Below, in pieces: positions 1-8,894 of a DNA stretch of 64,000 bases. Under the pieces are notes generated by a model, which worked only from the letters and a program-made list of their open reading frames with translations, ran no database searches and was not told where the DNA came from. The translations under genes were made by a program, and so were the position numbers. Every line of letters starts with the position of its first letter. The first letter of the stretch is position 1. The DNA is from Pseudomonadota bacterium (lineage in GTDB: Bacteria > Desulfobacterota > Binatia > UBA9968), in contig JAJPJQ010000010.1 in the NCBI GenBank assembly GCA_021324155.1, positions 124,001 through 188,000 of the forward strand, written 5' to 3'.

Positions 1-223
1 CGCGCACGAGACCTTCGGTCGTGTCCATCGCGACGCAGCGGACGGTGTTCTCGCCCAGGTGCTGCGCGACTTCGAGGACCAGATTCCCGGCCTGATCGCT
101 GATCGCCGGGTTGGTCACCTTGAGGGCGTTGTAAATCGGCGGCAGCGCGCCGTCGGAGAATTCCACGTCGACGACCGCGCCCAGGACCTGGGTGATCTTG
201 CCGGTATTGTTATTGGTGGCCAT
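1..223 (-). CDS. atpD: ATP synthase F1 subunit beta, N-terminal part (cut by window edge)
   Basis: This is the first 74 codons of the catalytic beta subunit of F1, reading out of the window on the minus strand. The visible protein starts [20 protein letters not shown] and continues through the beta-barrel domain typical of F1 beta ([42 protein letters not shown]). The nucleotide-binding domain lies outside the window. It follows atpG in the order H-A-G-D, as in most bacterial F1 operons. The ATG at 221-223 is preceded by a purine-rich GGAGGGTTTAAG stretch, a good ribosome site. Confidence 0.95.
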   Translation of the reverse strand, partial: MATNNNTGKITQVLGAVVDVEFSDGALPPIYNALKVTNPAISDQAGNLVLEVAQHLGENTVRCVAMDTTEGLVR

Positions 224-254
224 GCTACTTAAACCCTCCGGGACTAACTACAGT

Positions 255-356
255 TTCGATTTTTAGTTTCGCGTTTCGAGAAAGAGCGCCGGTACTTCTT
301 TCCGTCGACGAGCCTCAGACCTCCGGGCTCGAAACTCGCAACCCGCAACTCGAAAC
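255..356. repeat. Intercistronic inverted repeat between atpG and atpD
   Basis: The 136-base atpG-atpD gap carries an AGTTTCGCGTTTCGAG arm (265-280) and a complementary arm rich in CTCGAAACT and CCCGCAACTCGAAACT (328-356). A similar element fills the atpA-atpG gap. The two can fold into long imperfect hairpins. Role unknown; it could be an mRNA-processing or stability element, or a dispersed repeat. Confidence 0.6.
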
Positions 357-359
357 TTT

Positions 360-1220
360 TTACTTCAACGCCTCCGCCGTGCCGACGATTTCCATCAGCT
401 CGCGCGTGATCGACGCCTGGCGCGCGCGGTTCATCTGCAGCGTCAGGCTGCCCATCATCTTCGACGCGTTCGACGTCGCCGAATCCATCGCGGTCATGCG
501 CGCGCCGTGCTCGCTCGCCGCGGCTTCGAGCACCGCGCGGTGGATCGCGACCTGCACGACCCGCGGCAAAAGTCCCGCGAGCAGCGCTTCGACGTTGGGC
601 TCGATGAGAAATTCCGTCATCTGCTCGGGCTTTCGCTCCTCCGGGAGCGCGACGGGCAGCAGCTTCTCAACCGTCGGCACCTGCGACAGCGCCGAGCGAA
701 AGCGGCTGTAAATCAAATAGACCGCGTCGGTCTCGCCGCGGATGAACCGGCCGATCGCCTTTTCGGCGATCTCGCCCGCCAGTTCGTCGCCGGCGCGCGC
801 GAGAAAATTGAGATAGCGTTCGCCGATCGTCGCGCGCCGGCGGCGGAAATAATCCACGCCCTTGCGCCCGACCAGAATCAGGTTGATCTCCTTGCCGCCG
901 CCTTCGCGGCGGATGAACGCCTCGGTCGCCCGGATCAAATTCGCGTTGTAGCCGCCGGCGAGGCCGCGGTCGGACGTGAGCAGGATGAGATCGATTTTCT
1001 TCTCGTCCCGGACCCCGAGCAGCGGGTGCGCCTCGCGCGCGACGCGCGCGACCAGATTCTTGAACAGTTCCGACATCTTCTCGGCGTAAGGGCGCGCCGC
1101 GACCGCCGCCTCCTGCGCGCGGCGGAGCTTCGCCGCCGCCACCATCTTCATCGCCTTGGTGATCTGCTGCGTGTTGCGGATCGAGCTGATGCGCTTTCTT
1201 ATCGCCTTGAGCGTCGCCAT
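360..1220 (-). CDS. atpG: ATP synthase F1 subunit gamma
   Basis: Central rotor stalk of the F1 motor; it links catalytic beta conformations to rotation of the c-ring. The 286-residue length is normal. The N-terminal helix (ATLKAIRKRISSIRNTQQITKAMKMVAAAKLRRAQ) and the C-terminal helix (MDSATSNASKM, NRARQASITRELMEIVGTAEALK) carry the family signatures that form the coiled-coil shaft. It lies between atpA and atpD in the expected order. Each flanking gap, unusually long for an atp operon, contains a similar inverted-repeat element. Confidence 0.97.
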   Translation of the reverse strand: MATLKAIRKRISSIRNTQQITKAMKMVAAAKLRRAQEAAVAARPYAEKMSELFKNLVARVAREAHPLLGVRDEKKIDLILLTSDRGLAGGYNANLIRATEAFIRREGGGKEINLILVGRKGVDYFRRRRATIGERYLNFLARAGDELAGEIAEKAIGRFIRGETDAVYLIYSRFRSALSQVPTVEKLLPVALPEERKPEQMTEFLIEPNVEALLAGLLPRVVQVAIHRAVLEAAASEHGARMTAMDSATSNASKMMGSLTLQMNRARQASITRELMEIVGTAEALK

Positions 1221-1233
1221 TTAAATGAAATAA

Positions 1234-1338
1234 AGTTTCGCGTTTCTAGTTTCGGGTTTCGAGACAGAGCGTCCGGTTATTCTCGCGTCCCTTCACTAAA
1301 TCCCGGTCATCCGAACTCGGAACCCGAAACTCGAAACT
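1234..1338. repeat. Intercistronic inverted repeat between atpA and atpG
   Basis: The atpA-atpG gap contains AGTTTCGCGTTTCTAG and TTTCGGGTTTCGAG (1234-1263) and a matching far arm GGAACCCGAAACTCGAAACT (1319-1338). It is the same repeat family as in the next gap of the operon (255-356). Both have a 40-60 base divergent centre. Confidence 0.6.
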
Positions 1339-2845
1339 AAGCCTTAAACGTCCCTTTGAATTCTTCCAGCACCTTTTTGATCCGCTCGCGCAGCTCGTTG
1401 TCGAGCTCACGCTTCTTCAAGATGTCCGCGAAGAGCTGCGCGTGGCGCGATTCGACGAACGCGTAAAGCTCCTGCTCGTATTTCTTGAGCGCGGCCGCCG
1501 GCAGATCGTCGACAAAGCCGTTCGTGCCGGCGAAGATGATCAGGATCTGCTTCTCGACCGGCAGCGGCTCGTACTGTCCCTGCTTCAATAGTTCGACCAG
1601 CCGGCTGCCGCGGTTGAGCTGCCGCTGCGTCGCCTGGTCCAAATCGGATCCGAACTGCGCGAACGCCGCCATCTCGCGGTATTGCGCGAGCTCCAGTCGG
1701 AGCGTGCCGGCGACCTGCTTCATCGCCTTGATCTGCGCGTTGCCGCCGACGCGCGAGACCGAGATGCCGACGTTGATCGCGGGCCGCACGCCGGAATAAA
1801 AGAGATCGCTTTCGAGAAAGATCTGCCCGTCCGTGATCGAGATGACGTTGGTCGGGATATACGCCGAGACGTCGCCCGCCTGCGTCTCGATGATCGGCAG
1901 CGCGGTCAACGAGCCGCCGCCGCGCGCGTCGGACATCTTGGCCGCGCGCTCAAGCAGGCGCGAATGGAGATAAAAGACGTCGCCGGGATACGCCTCGCGG
2001 CCCGGCGGCCGGCGCAGCAGCAGCGAGAGCTGGCGGTACGCGACCGCGTGCTTCGAGAGATCGTCGTAGACGAGCAGCGCGTGGCCGCCGTTGTCGCGGA
2101 TATGCTCGCCCATAGTGCAGCCGCTGTAGGGCGCGATGTACTGGAGCGGCGCCGACTCGGAGGCGGTCGCCGCGACGATGATCGTATAGTCCATCGCGCC
2201 GAACTCGCGCAGCTTATCGACCACCTGCGCCACGGTCGAGCGCTTCTGGCCGATCGCGACGTAGATGCAGATGACGTTGCCGCCCTTCTGGTTGATGATG
2301 GTGTCGATCGCGACCGCGGTCTTGCCGGTCTGACGATCGCCGATGATGAGCTCGCGCTGGCCGCGGCCGATCGGGATCATCGCGTCGATCGCCTTGAGGC
2401 CGGTCTGCAGCGGCTCTTTCACCGGCTGGCGCGCGACGATGCCCGGAGCCTTGATCTCGATGCGGCGGCGATCCTTGGTGTCGATCGGGCCGCGCCCGTC
2501 GATCGGCTCGCCGAGCGCGTTGACGACGCGTCCGACGAGCGCCTTGCCGACCGGAACCTCGGCGATGCGGCCGGTGCGCTTTACCGTGTCGCCCTCTTTG
2601 ATCATGTGCGTCTCGCCGAAGAGGGCGGCGCCGACATTGTCTTCCTCGAGGTTGAGCGCGATGCCGTAAATGTTATGGGGAAATTCCAGCAGCTCGCCGG
2701 CCGCCGCCTTGTCGAGGCCGTAGATGCGCGCGATGCCATCGCCGGTCGAGATGACCGTGCCGACCTCCTGGACTTCGACCGCCTTGTCGTAGTTCTCGAT
2801 CTGCTCTTTGATGATCCGGCTGATTTCCGCCGTTCCGATCTGCAT
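1337..2845 (-). CDS. atpA: ATP synthase F1 subunit alpha
   Basis: Regulatory nucleotide-binding subunit of the alpha3beta3 head. The 502-residue length is standard. A P-loop GDRQTGKT lies at residues 169-176. Other family blocks include [14 protein letters not shown] near residue 31 and the [18 protein letters not shown] block, which carries the conserved arginine contributed to the beta catalytic site. The C-terminal helical domain ends in EEFKGTFKA. It starts 12 bases after the end of atpH, with a GGAGGGTAAGC ribosome site, so it is co-transcribed with the stalk genes. Confidence 0.98.
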   Translation of the reverse strand: MQIGTAEISRIIKEQIENYDKAVEVQEVGTVISTGDGIARIYGLDKAAAGELLEFPHNIYGIALNLEEDNVGAALFGETHMIKEGDTVKRTGRIAEVPVGKALVGRVVNALGEPIDGRGPIDTKDRRRIEIKAPGIVARQPVKEPLQTGLKAIDAMIPIGRGQRELIIGDRQTGKTAVAIDTIINQKGGNVICIYVAIGQKRSTVAQVVDKLREFGAMDYTIIVAATASESAPLQYIAPYSGCTMGEHIRDNGGHALLVYDDLSKHAVAYRQLSLLLRRPPGREAYPGDVFYLHSRLLERAAKMSDARGGGSLTALPIIETQAGDVSAYIPTNVISITDGQIFLESDLFYSGVRPAINVGISVSRVGGNAQIKAMKQVAGTLRLELAQYREMAAFAQFGSDLDQATQRQLNRGSRLVELLKQGQYEPLPVEKQILIIFAGTNGFVDDLPAAALKKYEQELYAFVESRHAQLFADILKKRELDNELRERIKKVLEEFKGTFKA

Positions 2846-2857
2846 GCTTACCCTCCG

Positions 2858-3400
2858 CTAATAGCTTTCCTCGACCTGCTTTTTCATTTTCTCGAGCTGC
2901 GTGCGCACGCTGCCGTCGTAGATTCTGCCTTCGAGCTGCACGACCACGCCGCCGATGAGCGACGCGTCGCTCTCCTGCTGGACAATGATCTTTTTGCCGG
3001 AGATTTTTTCGAGCGACCCGCGCAAGCGCTGGAGATCGCCGTCGTCGAGCGGATTCGCCGCGACGACGCGCGCCTCCGCCTGGCCCTTTTTCTCGTCGAG
3101 CATTCTCCGGTAGCGGTCGAGCACGCCGGGGAGAAAGCTCACGCGATCGCGCTCGACGAGCAGCTCGAGAAAATGAGTCACGAGCGGCGACAGCTGGAGC
3201 TCGCGCGCGATCTCGGCCACGATGTTTTTCCGCCGCTGCCGCGAAAAGGCCGGGTCGTTGAGCACGTGGTTGAGCTCGGGCTGGGCGAAGACTTCCGCGA
3301 ACTGAGCGAGCTCGGCGGCGACGTGGTCCTCGCGGCTTTCCGCCACCGCGAGCTGGAACAGCGCCTTGGCGTAGCGGCGGCTTAAGCTTCCCTCGATCAT
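2858..3400 (-). CDS. atpH: ATP synthase F1 subunit delta
   Basis: Stator subunit that joins the b/b' stalk to the top of the alpha3beta3 head. It has 180 residues, normal for delta/OSCP. The N-terminal six-helix bundle begins SLSRRYAKALFQLAV, and the C-terminal domain has the family pattern LIGGVVVQLEGRIYDGSVRTQLEKMKK. Its start overlaps the end of atpF by 4 bases (ATGA type), which indicates translational coupling. Confidence 0.96.
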   Translation of the reverse strand: MIEGSLSRRYAKALFQLAVAESREDHVAAELAQFAEVFAQPELNHVLNDPAFSRQRRKNIVAEIARELQLSPLVTHFLELLVERDRVSFLPGVLDRYRRMLDEKKGQAEARVVAANPLDDGDLQRLRGSLEKISGKKIIVQQESDASLIGGVVVQLEGRIYDGSVRTQLEKMKKQVEESY

Positions 3401-3957
3401 CGCGCGGCCTCCACGTCGCTCAGGAATTCGCCGACGATGCGCTTTTGGTCGGCCAGCGTGAGCTGGTCGCGCAGGAGCCGCTCCGCGGTGCGGGCGGCAT
3501 GCTCGACGATGTCTTTTCTGACTCCCAGGCGCGCGAGCCGGACTTCCTGCTCGGCGAGAAAATCGGCGTCGGCCTTGATGCGCCGCGCGATCTCCGCCGC
3601 CTCCTCCAAAAGCTTCGCCTTCGCGCGCTCGGCGTCGGCGCGGAGCTCTTCGCGGATCGTGCGCAGCTCGTCGCCCAGGCGCGCGAGCCGGCTGCGAAAG
3701 TCGGCGAGCAGCATCTCGGCGCGGCGCTTCGCCTCGTCGGCTTCGTCGATCGCCGAGGCGATCGCCGCGCGGCGTTTTTTGAAATAAGCGCGCGCCAGCG
3801 GCAGGACGTACTTGTAGATGAGGAAAACAAACAGCAGGAAGTTGACGGTCGGGAATATGAGCTCGGACGCCGAGGCGGCGTGGTGCTCCTCGGCCTCAAC
3901 GGCGAAAGCGGGCGCGGACAAGCATAGCGTTGCGAGCGATACGAGCAGGCGCCTCAT
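3397..3957 (-). CDS. atpF: ATP synthase F0 subunit b with cleavable-leader-like N-terminus
   Basis: Peripheral stalk subunit of F0, 186 residues. Residues 1-19 look like a signal peptide (basic MRR, hydrophobic stretch, APAFA-V). A short acidic/histidine linker follows, then one membrane segment (about residues 33-52, LIFPTVNFLLFVFLIYKYVL) and a long charged alpha-helix rich in Arg/Ala/Glu. The leader before the usual b-subunit anchor is a known variant in several Desulfobacterota-type operons. It overlaps b' upstream and atpH downstream by 4 bases each. The second b-type gene means the stalk is probably a b/b' heterodimer. Confidence 0.93.
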   Translation of the reverse strand: MRRLLVSLATLCLSAPAFAVEAEEHHAASASELIFPTVNFLLFVFLIYKYVLPLARAYFKKRRAAIASAIDEADEAKRRAEMLLADFRSRLARLGDELRTIREELRADAERAKAKLLEEAAEIARRIKADADFLAEQEVRLARLGVRKDIVEHAARTAERLLRDQLTLADQKRIVGEFLSDVEAAR

Positions 3958-4391
3958 CCGACCTTCCTCCCGAGGACCTTCTCGGCCATCTGGCGCGCGA
4001 TCGTCTCGGCTTCTTGCAGCGCCTGGGCGCGCCCCTGCTCCATTTCCTTTTTGATCTCGTCGCGCACGGCGGCGAGCCGCTCGGCCGATTGCGCGCGCGA
4101 TTCGGTCAGCAACTGCTCGCGCGTCCGGCGCGCCTCTTCGAGCAGGGCCTCTTTCGCGGCGGCGCCCTCGTCGTTCGCCTGCCGGATCGCGCTTTCGTAG
4201 TCCGCGCGCAGGCGCTCGGCCTCGGCAGTGAGCGCCGTCGCGGCGGCCTTCAGCCCCTCAGTGCGCTTCTCGCGCTCTTCGACCAGTCGGAGAAACGGCT
4301 TGAACAAAATCTTGTTGAGGATCGCCCACAGCAGGAGCAGGACGACGATCTGAATTAGGACCTGTATCGCGTTTTGAATCGCGTTTTCCAT
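3954..4391 (-). CDS. ATP synthase F0 subunit b' (second b-type stalk protein)
   Basis: A 145-residue b-type stalk subunit and the first gene of the F1/stalk operon. One membrane helix (about residues 10-27, VLIQIVVLLLLWAILNKI) is followed by FKPFLRLVEEREKRTEG, then a continuous coiled-coil helix. It lacks the signal-peptide-like leader of the next gene. It is probably equivalent to the b' (atpX/atpF2) gene of split atp operons. The 107-base gap upstream, to the end of the bactofilin gene, must hold the operon promoter; I see no convincing -35/-10 pair there. Confidence 0.93.
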   Translation of the reverse strand: MENAIQNAIQVLIQIVVLLLLWAILNKILFKPFLRLVEEREKRTEGLKAAATALTAEAERLRADYESAIRQANDEGAAAKEALLEEARRTREQLLTESRAQSAERLAAVRDEIKKEMEQGRAQALQEAETIARQMAEKVLGRKVG

Positions 4392-4498
4392 GCCTAACGA
4401 CTACTAATGTATATACGCTCCCGCAGCGGACCGGACGGACCCGATCGCGAACGGTTACAATGAGCGTGGATTGCGGGGAATGCGAGCGGCGCCCGAAG

Positions 4499-5002
4499 CT
4501 ATTTCTCCACCGTCTCCAACTTCGGCGTGCCGTCCTCTGACTCCGGCTCGGCCGGCATCTCGCGCCGTTTTTTGGCGCCGTCCATTAAACAATCGCCATC
4601 GAAAATCACACCCTCGGCGACGACCAGCCGCGGCGCGGCGATATTGCCCGTCACTCGCGCCGGCGCGTCCAATTCGACTTTTTCCTTGGCGGCGACGTCG
4701 CCTTCGACGCTCCCGCGGATCACCACCACGTCGCCGGCGATGTTGGCCCGGATCTCCGCGCCGTCGCCGATGCTGAGCGTGCCGCCGCGGCAGAGAATAT
4801 CGCCGCTGACGTTACCGTCGATCTCGGCCGTGCCGATCACGAGTAGTTTTCCCGTCACCCGGCTGCCCTTAAAAAAATGGGCGGCCAAGTCCGCCGCCGG
4901 CTCCGCGACCTTTTTTACCTCGGTCGGCGGCTCCGCGATCAGATTGGGACGATCATCGAACAGCGGCGTTTTCGTCCGCTCGCCGCGGCCAAACCAAGCC
5001 AA
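4499..5002 (-). CDS. Bactofilin family cytoskeletal protein
   Basis: A 167-residue polymer-forming protein of the bactofilin (DUF583) family. The core, about residues 45-140, is a right-handed beta-helix of short repeats with regularly spaced glycine and valine (GSRVTGKLLVIGTAEIDGN, ILCRGGTLSIGDGAEI, VVVIRGSVEGDV, KVELDAPARVTGNI, LVVAEGVIFDGD). Both ends are charged and disordered, as usual. Bactofilins form nucleotide-independent filaments near the membrane and organise cell-wall enzymes or polar structures. It lies just upstream of the atp operon on the same strand; a functional link is not evident. Confidence 0.93.
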   Translation of the reverse strand: MAWFGRGERTKTPLFDDRPNLIAEPPTEVKKVAEPAADLAAHFFKGSRVTGKLLVIGTAEIDGNVSGDILCRGGTLSIGDGAEIRANIAGDVVVIRGSVEGDVAAKEKVELDAPARVTGNIAAPRLVVAEGVIFDGDCLMDGAKKRREMPAEPESEDGTPKLETVEK

Positions 5003-5101
5003 AAAGCACCCTCCCGAGGAAGGCTTTTGCTATAACATTCGGGCTATGCGTTGTCAAAAGAAGATGGCGCAAAAAGCCCCGGAAAATGCTGCCACCCCTA
5101 A

Positions 5102-5122
5102 CCCCTCCTTAGAAAGGAGGGG
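5102..5122. repeat. Short palindrome CCCCTCCTT-AGA-AAGGAGGGG
   Basis: A perfect 9-base inverted repeat with a 3-base loop. Similar copies lie at 5171-5190 and 25865-25887. This is a dispersed palindrome type seen between genes in many environmental genomes. It could act as a hairpin but has no T-tract. Confidence 0.7.
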
Positions 5123-5170
5123 AATGAAAACGGCGCGCGATCGAATTGTATTGGTGCCGCGGCTCCGATT

Positions 5171-5190
5171 CCCCTCCTCACGAAGGAGGA
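5171..5190. repeat. Second CCCCTCCT/AGGAGG palindrome, overlapping the DUF72 stop
   Basis: CCCCTCCTCACGAAGGAGGA. It is related to the copies at 5102 and 25865. The stop codon of the DUF72 gene (5178-5180) lies inside it, so the last codons of that gene come from the repeat. Confidence 0.65.
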
Positions 5191-5987
5191 AGAAAGGGAG
5201 AGGTGAGCTTCTTCCGACGATTGGAAGTCTTAGGGCACGCGAGGTATTTGGGGTCGATCGCATCGATCATCGTGAAGGCGTTCTTGAGCGCAAAGCCGTG
5301 CGCGTCGTTATTGTAGTAGACGTAGACGTCGCGGCCCGCGCGCGCCACGCGCAACGCGAACTCGGCGTCGGCCCGCACCTGCGCCTCGCTGTAGAGCGAG
5401 GCGTACTGCGCGGTCGTGCCGTGGCGGCGGATGTAGCAGAACCGCCCCAGGACGGGGATGTCGCGTGGCAGATCGCGCCAATCGGCGATGCAGACGGTCC
5501 AGCCGGCGCGCTCGACCGCGTCATAGACCTCTTTTTTGAGCCAGCTCTCGTCGCGAAATTCGAGGACGACCTTCAATCCCTTGCGGCGCTTTAGCGCGCG
5601 CCTGAGCCCTTCGAGTCGGTCGAGGTCCGCCTTCATGCGCGGCGGCAGCTGGAACAGGACCGGCCCCAATTTCTTTCCCAGCTTCGCGGAATTCTTGAGA
5701 AACAGTCTGACGCTGTCTTCGGGGTCTTTCAGGCGCTTGATGTGCGTGATGAAGCGGCTCGCCTTGACGGCGTAAATAAAATCGGCCGGCGCGCGCTTCG
5801 CCCACGCCGCGAAGGTTTCCGGCGGCGGCAGGCGGTAGAAGCTGTTGTTGATCTCGACGGTGCCGAAGCGCTCGGCGTAGAACTCAAGCCATTCGCTCTG
5901 CGGCAAGCCCTTGGGATAGAACGTGCCGTTCATCCAGTGCTTATAGTTCCAGCCGCTCGTGCCGACGAAGATCCGCCCCGCCATCAC
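5178..5987 (-). CDS. DUF72 family protein
   Basis: A 269-residue TIM-barrel-like protein of the DUF72 (YecE) family; biochemical function unknown. The N-terminus IFVGTSGWNYKHWMNGTFYPKGLPQSEWLEFYAERFGTVEINNSFYRLP and later GPVLFQLPPRMKADLDRL, LEFRDESWL, CYIRRHGTT and VYVYYNNDAHGFALKNAF are the family blocks. The last residues (NRRKKLTSPFLPPS) come from a short palindromic repeat that supplies the stop, so the original C-terminus may have been altered. It overlaps the upstream acyl-CoA ligase gene by 4 bases, suggesting one transcript. Confidence 0.9.
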   Translation of the reverse strand: MMAGRIFVGTSGWNYKHWMNGTFYPKGLPQSEWLEFYAERFGTVEINNSFYRLPPPETFAAWAKRAPADFIYAVKASRFITHIKRLKDPEDSVRLFLKNSAKLGKKLGPVLFQLPPRMKADLDRLEGLRRALKRRKGLKVVLEFRDESWLKKEVYDAVERAGWTVCIADWRDLPRDIPVLGRFCYIRRHGTTAQYASLYSEAQVRADAEFALRVARAGRDVYVYYNNDAHGFALKNAFTMIDAIDPKYLACPKTSNRRKKLTSPFLPPS

Positions 5988-7546
5988 CTCTTATTGTGGC
6001 GCGCGGAGCGGTCGAAGACTATACCCCCGCCGGCGTCGCGCAAAAGGTGCTTCTGCACCTTCGAGCTCGGCGTCTTGGGCAGCTCGGCGACGAACTCGAC
6101 GTAGCGCGGCACCTTGAAGGCCGCGAGGCGCTCGGCGCAGTGCGACCAGATCGCATCCGCGCCGACGTCGTTGGAGCGCGGCTTGAGCACGATGCAGGCC
6201 TTCAGCTCCTCCTGACGGATCGGGTCCGGCACGCCAAAGACCGCCGACTCGGCGACACCGGGATGGGCATTCAGCACGCGCTCGACCTCTTCGGCCGAGA
6301 TGTTCTCGTCGCCGCGCTTGATCATGTCCTTCTTGCGGTCGACGAAGAAGAGAAAGCCGTCTTCGTCGACGTAGCCCAAATCTCCGGTATGCAGCCAGCC
6401 GTCCACAATCGCCGCGGCGGTCGCCGCGGGATTTTTGTAATATCCTTGCATAATCGCGGGGCTTCTTTTCACGATCTCGCCGAGCTTGCCGCGCGCGAGC
6501 TCGGCGCCGTCGGCGCCGATAATTTTTACCTGATGCGCGTCGGGCGCCGCGGGCAGCCCGCAGCTCCCGAGCTTGCGCACGGATTTATCCGGCGGCCCGA
6601 GGATGCTCAAGATGTCTTCGGTCAGACTGTACGAGCCGCAGGCGATCAGGCCGAAGCGCTCCTCGAATCGCACATGCTGCTCCGGCGGCAGCAGCGCTAC
6701 CGCGAGGCGGAGCGGGTTGTCGGCGTCGTCGGCCTTTTCCGGCAGACTCAGGAGAATCGTCGGGATCGTGCGCATGAGGCTTGACGTCGTCGCGCCGTAT
6801 TCGCGCACCTCGTCCCAGAAGCGCGACGCGCTGAAGCGATCCGTCAGCACCATGCTGCCGCCGACCGACAGCATCGCGAGCGCCATGTGGCAGAGCGCGT
6901 TGACGTGAAAGAGCGGCATCAAGACCAGCGCGCGGTCGCGCTCGCTCCAGCCGAGCGCCTCGGCGCGCTGCTGCGGCGCGAAGGCGTAAGCCAATTGCGT
7001 CAGCATCACGCCCTTCGGGCGGTCGGTCGTGCCGGAGGTGTAGGTGATCGAGGCGAGGTCGCCGGGGCGGACATCTGTATGTGGCGCGGCGCCGCCGCCG
7101 CAAAGAAATTCCTCCCAGCCGAGACAGTCGCCGCTCGTCTCGGCGCCGAGCGCGATAACGCGCTCAAGGCGCGGCGCGCTTGCGCGCGCATTGGCGACGA
7201 GCGGCAGATGCTCGGCGCTCGTAAGCAGGTATTTCGCCTCGGAGTGGTCGAGCACGTAGCCGACCTCGTCCGCGGCGAAGGCGGTGTTGACCGGCACGAA
7301 CACCGCGCCGATCTCGGCCGCCGCGAAGACCGCGGCGAGAAACTCGGGGCGGTTATCCAGCAGCAGCGCGATCTTGTCTCCTTTCGCGACGCCGAGGCGC
7401 GCGAATGCGCCGGCGGCGCGCGCCGCATCGCCGGCGAGCTCGCCGTAGGTCGTGCGCCGCGCGCCGTGGAGCGCGAGAAGCCGCTCGGGATGCGAGGCGG
7501 CGCGAACGCGCAAGAGTTCCGGCAGCGTCGATGCGGTGCTAAACAT
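5984..7546 (-). CDS. Acyl-CoA synthetase (AMP-binding, carnitine/crotonobetaine-CoA ligase-like)
   Basis: An ATP-dependent acid-CoA ligase of the ANL superfamily, about 520 residues. The P-loop-like A3 motif is ITYTSGTTDRPKGVML. LHTGDLGYVDEDGFLFFVDRKKDMIKRGDENISAEEVE holds the ATP-ribose aspartate and the hinge, and PKTPSSKVQKHLLR carries the catalytic C-terminal lysine. I chose the ATG at 7544-7546 (MFSTASTLPELLRVRA) rather than the GTG ten codons upstream, because the conserved fold starts there and the longer form would crowd the divergent MOSC gene. The substrate cannot be read from sequence; CaiC-like enzymes are the nearest pattern I recognise. Confidence 0.88.
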   Translation of the reverse strand: MFSTASTLPELLRVRAASHPERLLALHGARRTTYGELAGDAARAAGAFARLGVAKGDKIALLLDNRPEFLAAVFAAAEIGAVFVPVNTAFAADEVGYVLDHSEAKYLLTSAEHLPLVANARASAPRLERVIALGAETSGDCLGWEEFLCGGGAAPHTDVRPGDLASITYTSGTTDRPKGVMLTQLAYAFAPQQRAEALGWSERDRALVLMPLFHVNALCHMALAMLSVGGSMVLTDRFSASRFWDEVREYGATTSSLMRTIPTILLSLPEKADDADNPLRLAVALLPPEQHVRFEERFGLIACGSYSLTEDILSILGPPDKSVRKLGSCGLPAAPDAHQVKIIGADGAELARGKLGEIVKRSPAIMQGYYKNPAATAAAIVDGWLHTGDLGYVDEDGFLFFVDRKKDMIKRGDENISAEEVERVLNAHPGVAESAVFGVPDPIRQEELKACIVLKPRSNDVGADAIWSHCAERLAAFKVPRYVEFVAELPKTPSSKVQKHLLRDAGGGIVFDRSARHNKR

Positions 7547-7626
7547 ATAAATGTTCCATAGCGCCGATGGTCGCACGGTTGCAATCGGGGCACGGATGCG
7601 CCCCGCCGCGGCGCAAAGGAGGAATC

Positions 7627-8277
7627 ATGCCCGATCCAGTCGCTGCGCGAATCGTCTCCGTCAACGTCGGCCGGCCGCGCGAGTTCGAGTTCAACGGCAA
7701 GCCGGCCAGGAGCGCGATCTGGAAATCTCCCGTCGAAGGCCGCATCGGCGCGCACGGCGTCAACCTGGACGGCGACGACCAGGCCGACCGCAAGGCGCAC
7801 GGCGGCTACGACAAGGCGGTCTACGCCTACGCGCTTGAGGACTTACGATGGTTCGAGCGCGAGGAAGCGCGCGCGATCCCCTACGGCGGCTTCGGCGAGA
7901 ACCTCACGACCGAAGGCATCGACGTCAACGACGCGCTCGTCGGCGAGCGCTGGGAAGTCGGCGGCGTGCTCCTCGAAGTCTCCGAGCCGCGCATCCCGTG
8001 CTGGCGCCTCGGCGTGCGCATGGACGACCAGCATTTCATCCGCCGCTTCACCGACGCGCTGCGGCCCGGCGCTTACCTCCGCATCGTGCGCGAGGGCGAG
8101 CTGGGCATGGGCGACGCGATCCGCGTCGTCGAAAGGCCGCGCCACGACGTCACGGTCCGCGACGTCTTCCGCATCTATACGCGCGACCGCGGCGAGATCC
8201 CGAAGCTCCTCGCCGTGCCCAAGCTCTCCGCCGCCTGGCGCGGCTGGGCCGAGCACATGGCGCAGAAGCAGGCGTAG
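7627..8277 (+). CDS. MOSC domain protein (YiiM-like)
   Basis: A 216-residue MOSC-domain protein. YiiM-like MOSC proteins bind molybdenum cofactor and reduce N-hydroxylated compounds. The blocks IVSVNVGRPREFEFNGKPARSAIWKSPVEGRIG, HGGYDKAVYAYALEDLRWFE, YGGFGENLTTEGID and the cysteine in EPRIPCWRLGVRM (the probable cofactor ligand) support the call. The ATG at 7627 follows AAAGGAGGAATC, an excellent ribosome site, so the longer ORF from 7567 is rejected. It is divergent from the acyl-CoA ligase with an 80-base gap. Confidence 0.92.
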   Translation: MPDPVAARIVSVNVGRPREFEFNGKPARSAIWKSPVEGRIGAHGVNLDGDDQADRKAHGGYDKAVYAYALEDLRWFEREEARAIPYGGFGENLTTEGIDVNDALVGERWEVGGVLLEVSEPRIPCWRLGVRMDDQHFIRRFTDALRPGAYLRIVREGELGMGDAIRVVERPRHDVTVRDVFRIYTRDRGEIPKLLAVPKLSAAWRGWAEHMAQKQA

Positions 8278-8360
8278 CGGCATTTCTTTTTCACCGACTA
8301 GAAATCGCCGGCGCAAAATGTATATTGGAGGACTTATTTTGCGTTCGGGGGTCTCGCTGA

Positions 8361-8810
8361 ATGAAAGCGTTCGTTCTTTTGCTCGAAATCTTTTTTCTGG
8401 CTTTTTCTTTTCCGCTCTACGCCGGAGATCTGTCCTCGCCGGTGGGCAAGTGGATGACGATCGACGACAAGTCCGGCAAGCCCGGCGGCATCATCCGCAT
8501 CGAGCAGGTCGACGGTCACTATAAAGGATGGATCGAAAAAATCTTTCCCGATCCCGACGAAAACCCCAATCCGAAATGTGTTTACTGCGAGGGCGAGCGG
8601 AAAAATCAGCCGGTCGTCGGCCTGAATTTCATGTGGGGGCTCACCAGGGAGGGCGACGAGTTTTCCGGCGGCGAGATTCTCGACCCGCGGAGCGGCAAGA
8701 TCTACCGCGCGCGGATGAAGCTCGAGGACGGCGGCAAAAAGCTCAACGTGCGCGGCTTCATCGGCTTCTCGCTCCTCGGCCGCAGCCAGGTCTGGAACCG
8801 CGTCGAGTAG
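8361..8810 (+). CDS. Secreted DUF2147 family protein, copy 1
   Basis: A 149-residue exported protein. Residues 1-21 form a signal peptide (MKAFVLLLEIFFLAFSFPLYA). The mature part has the DUF2147 pattern: SPVGKWMTIDDKSGKPGGIIRI, YKGWIEKIFP, a CxxC pair in CVYCEGERKNQP, GLNFMWGL, GGEILDPRSGKIYRARMKLEDGGKKLNVRGFIGFSLLGRSQVW. The fold is a small lipocalin-like beta-barrel; ligand unknown. A close paralogue lies at 16352-16792. The two share the CxxC-GERKNQP block and the C-terminal half almost word for word, so they come from duplication. Confidence 0.92.
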   Translation: MKAFVLLLEIFFLAFSFPLYAGDLSSPVGKWMTIDDKSGKPGGIIRIEQVDGHYKGWIEKIFPDPDENPNPKCVYCEGERKNQPVVGLNFMWGLTREGDEFSGGEILDPRSGKIYRARMKLEDGGKKLNVRGFIGFSLLGRSQVWNRVE

Positions 8811-8894
8811 GCGCCGGAAGGCGCTCGCAGGGCTTTTCCCGCCTAATTTCCGTTGACGAACTGTCAACAGAAAACGCGTTAATCACGCACAGTA

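Noticed and set aside
1682-3385. 567-codon open frame antisense to atpA and atpH
   Set aside because: Composition is Arg/Asp/Leu-rich with no family pattern; it is the mirror of real coding sequence in GC-rich DNA.
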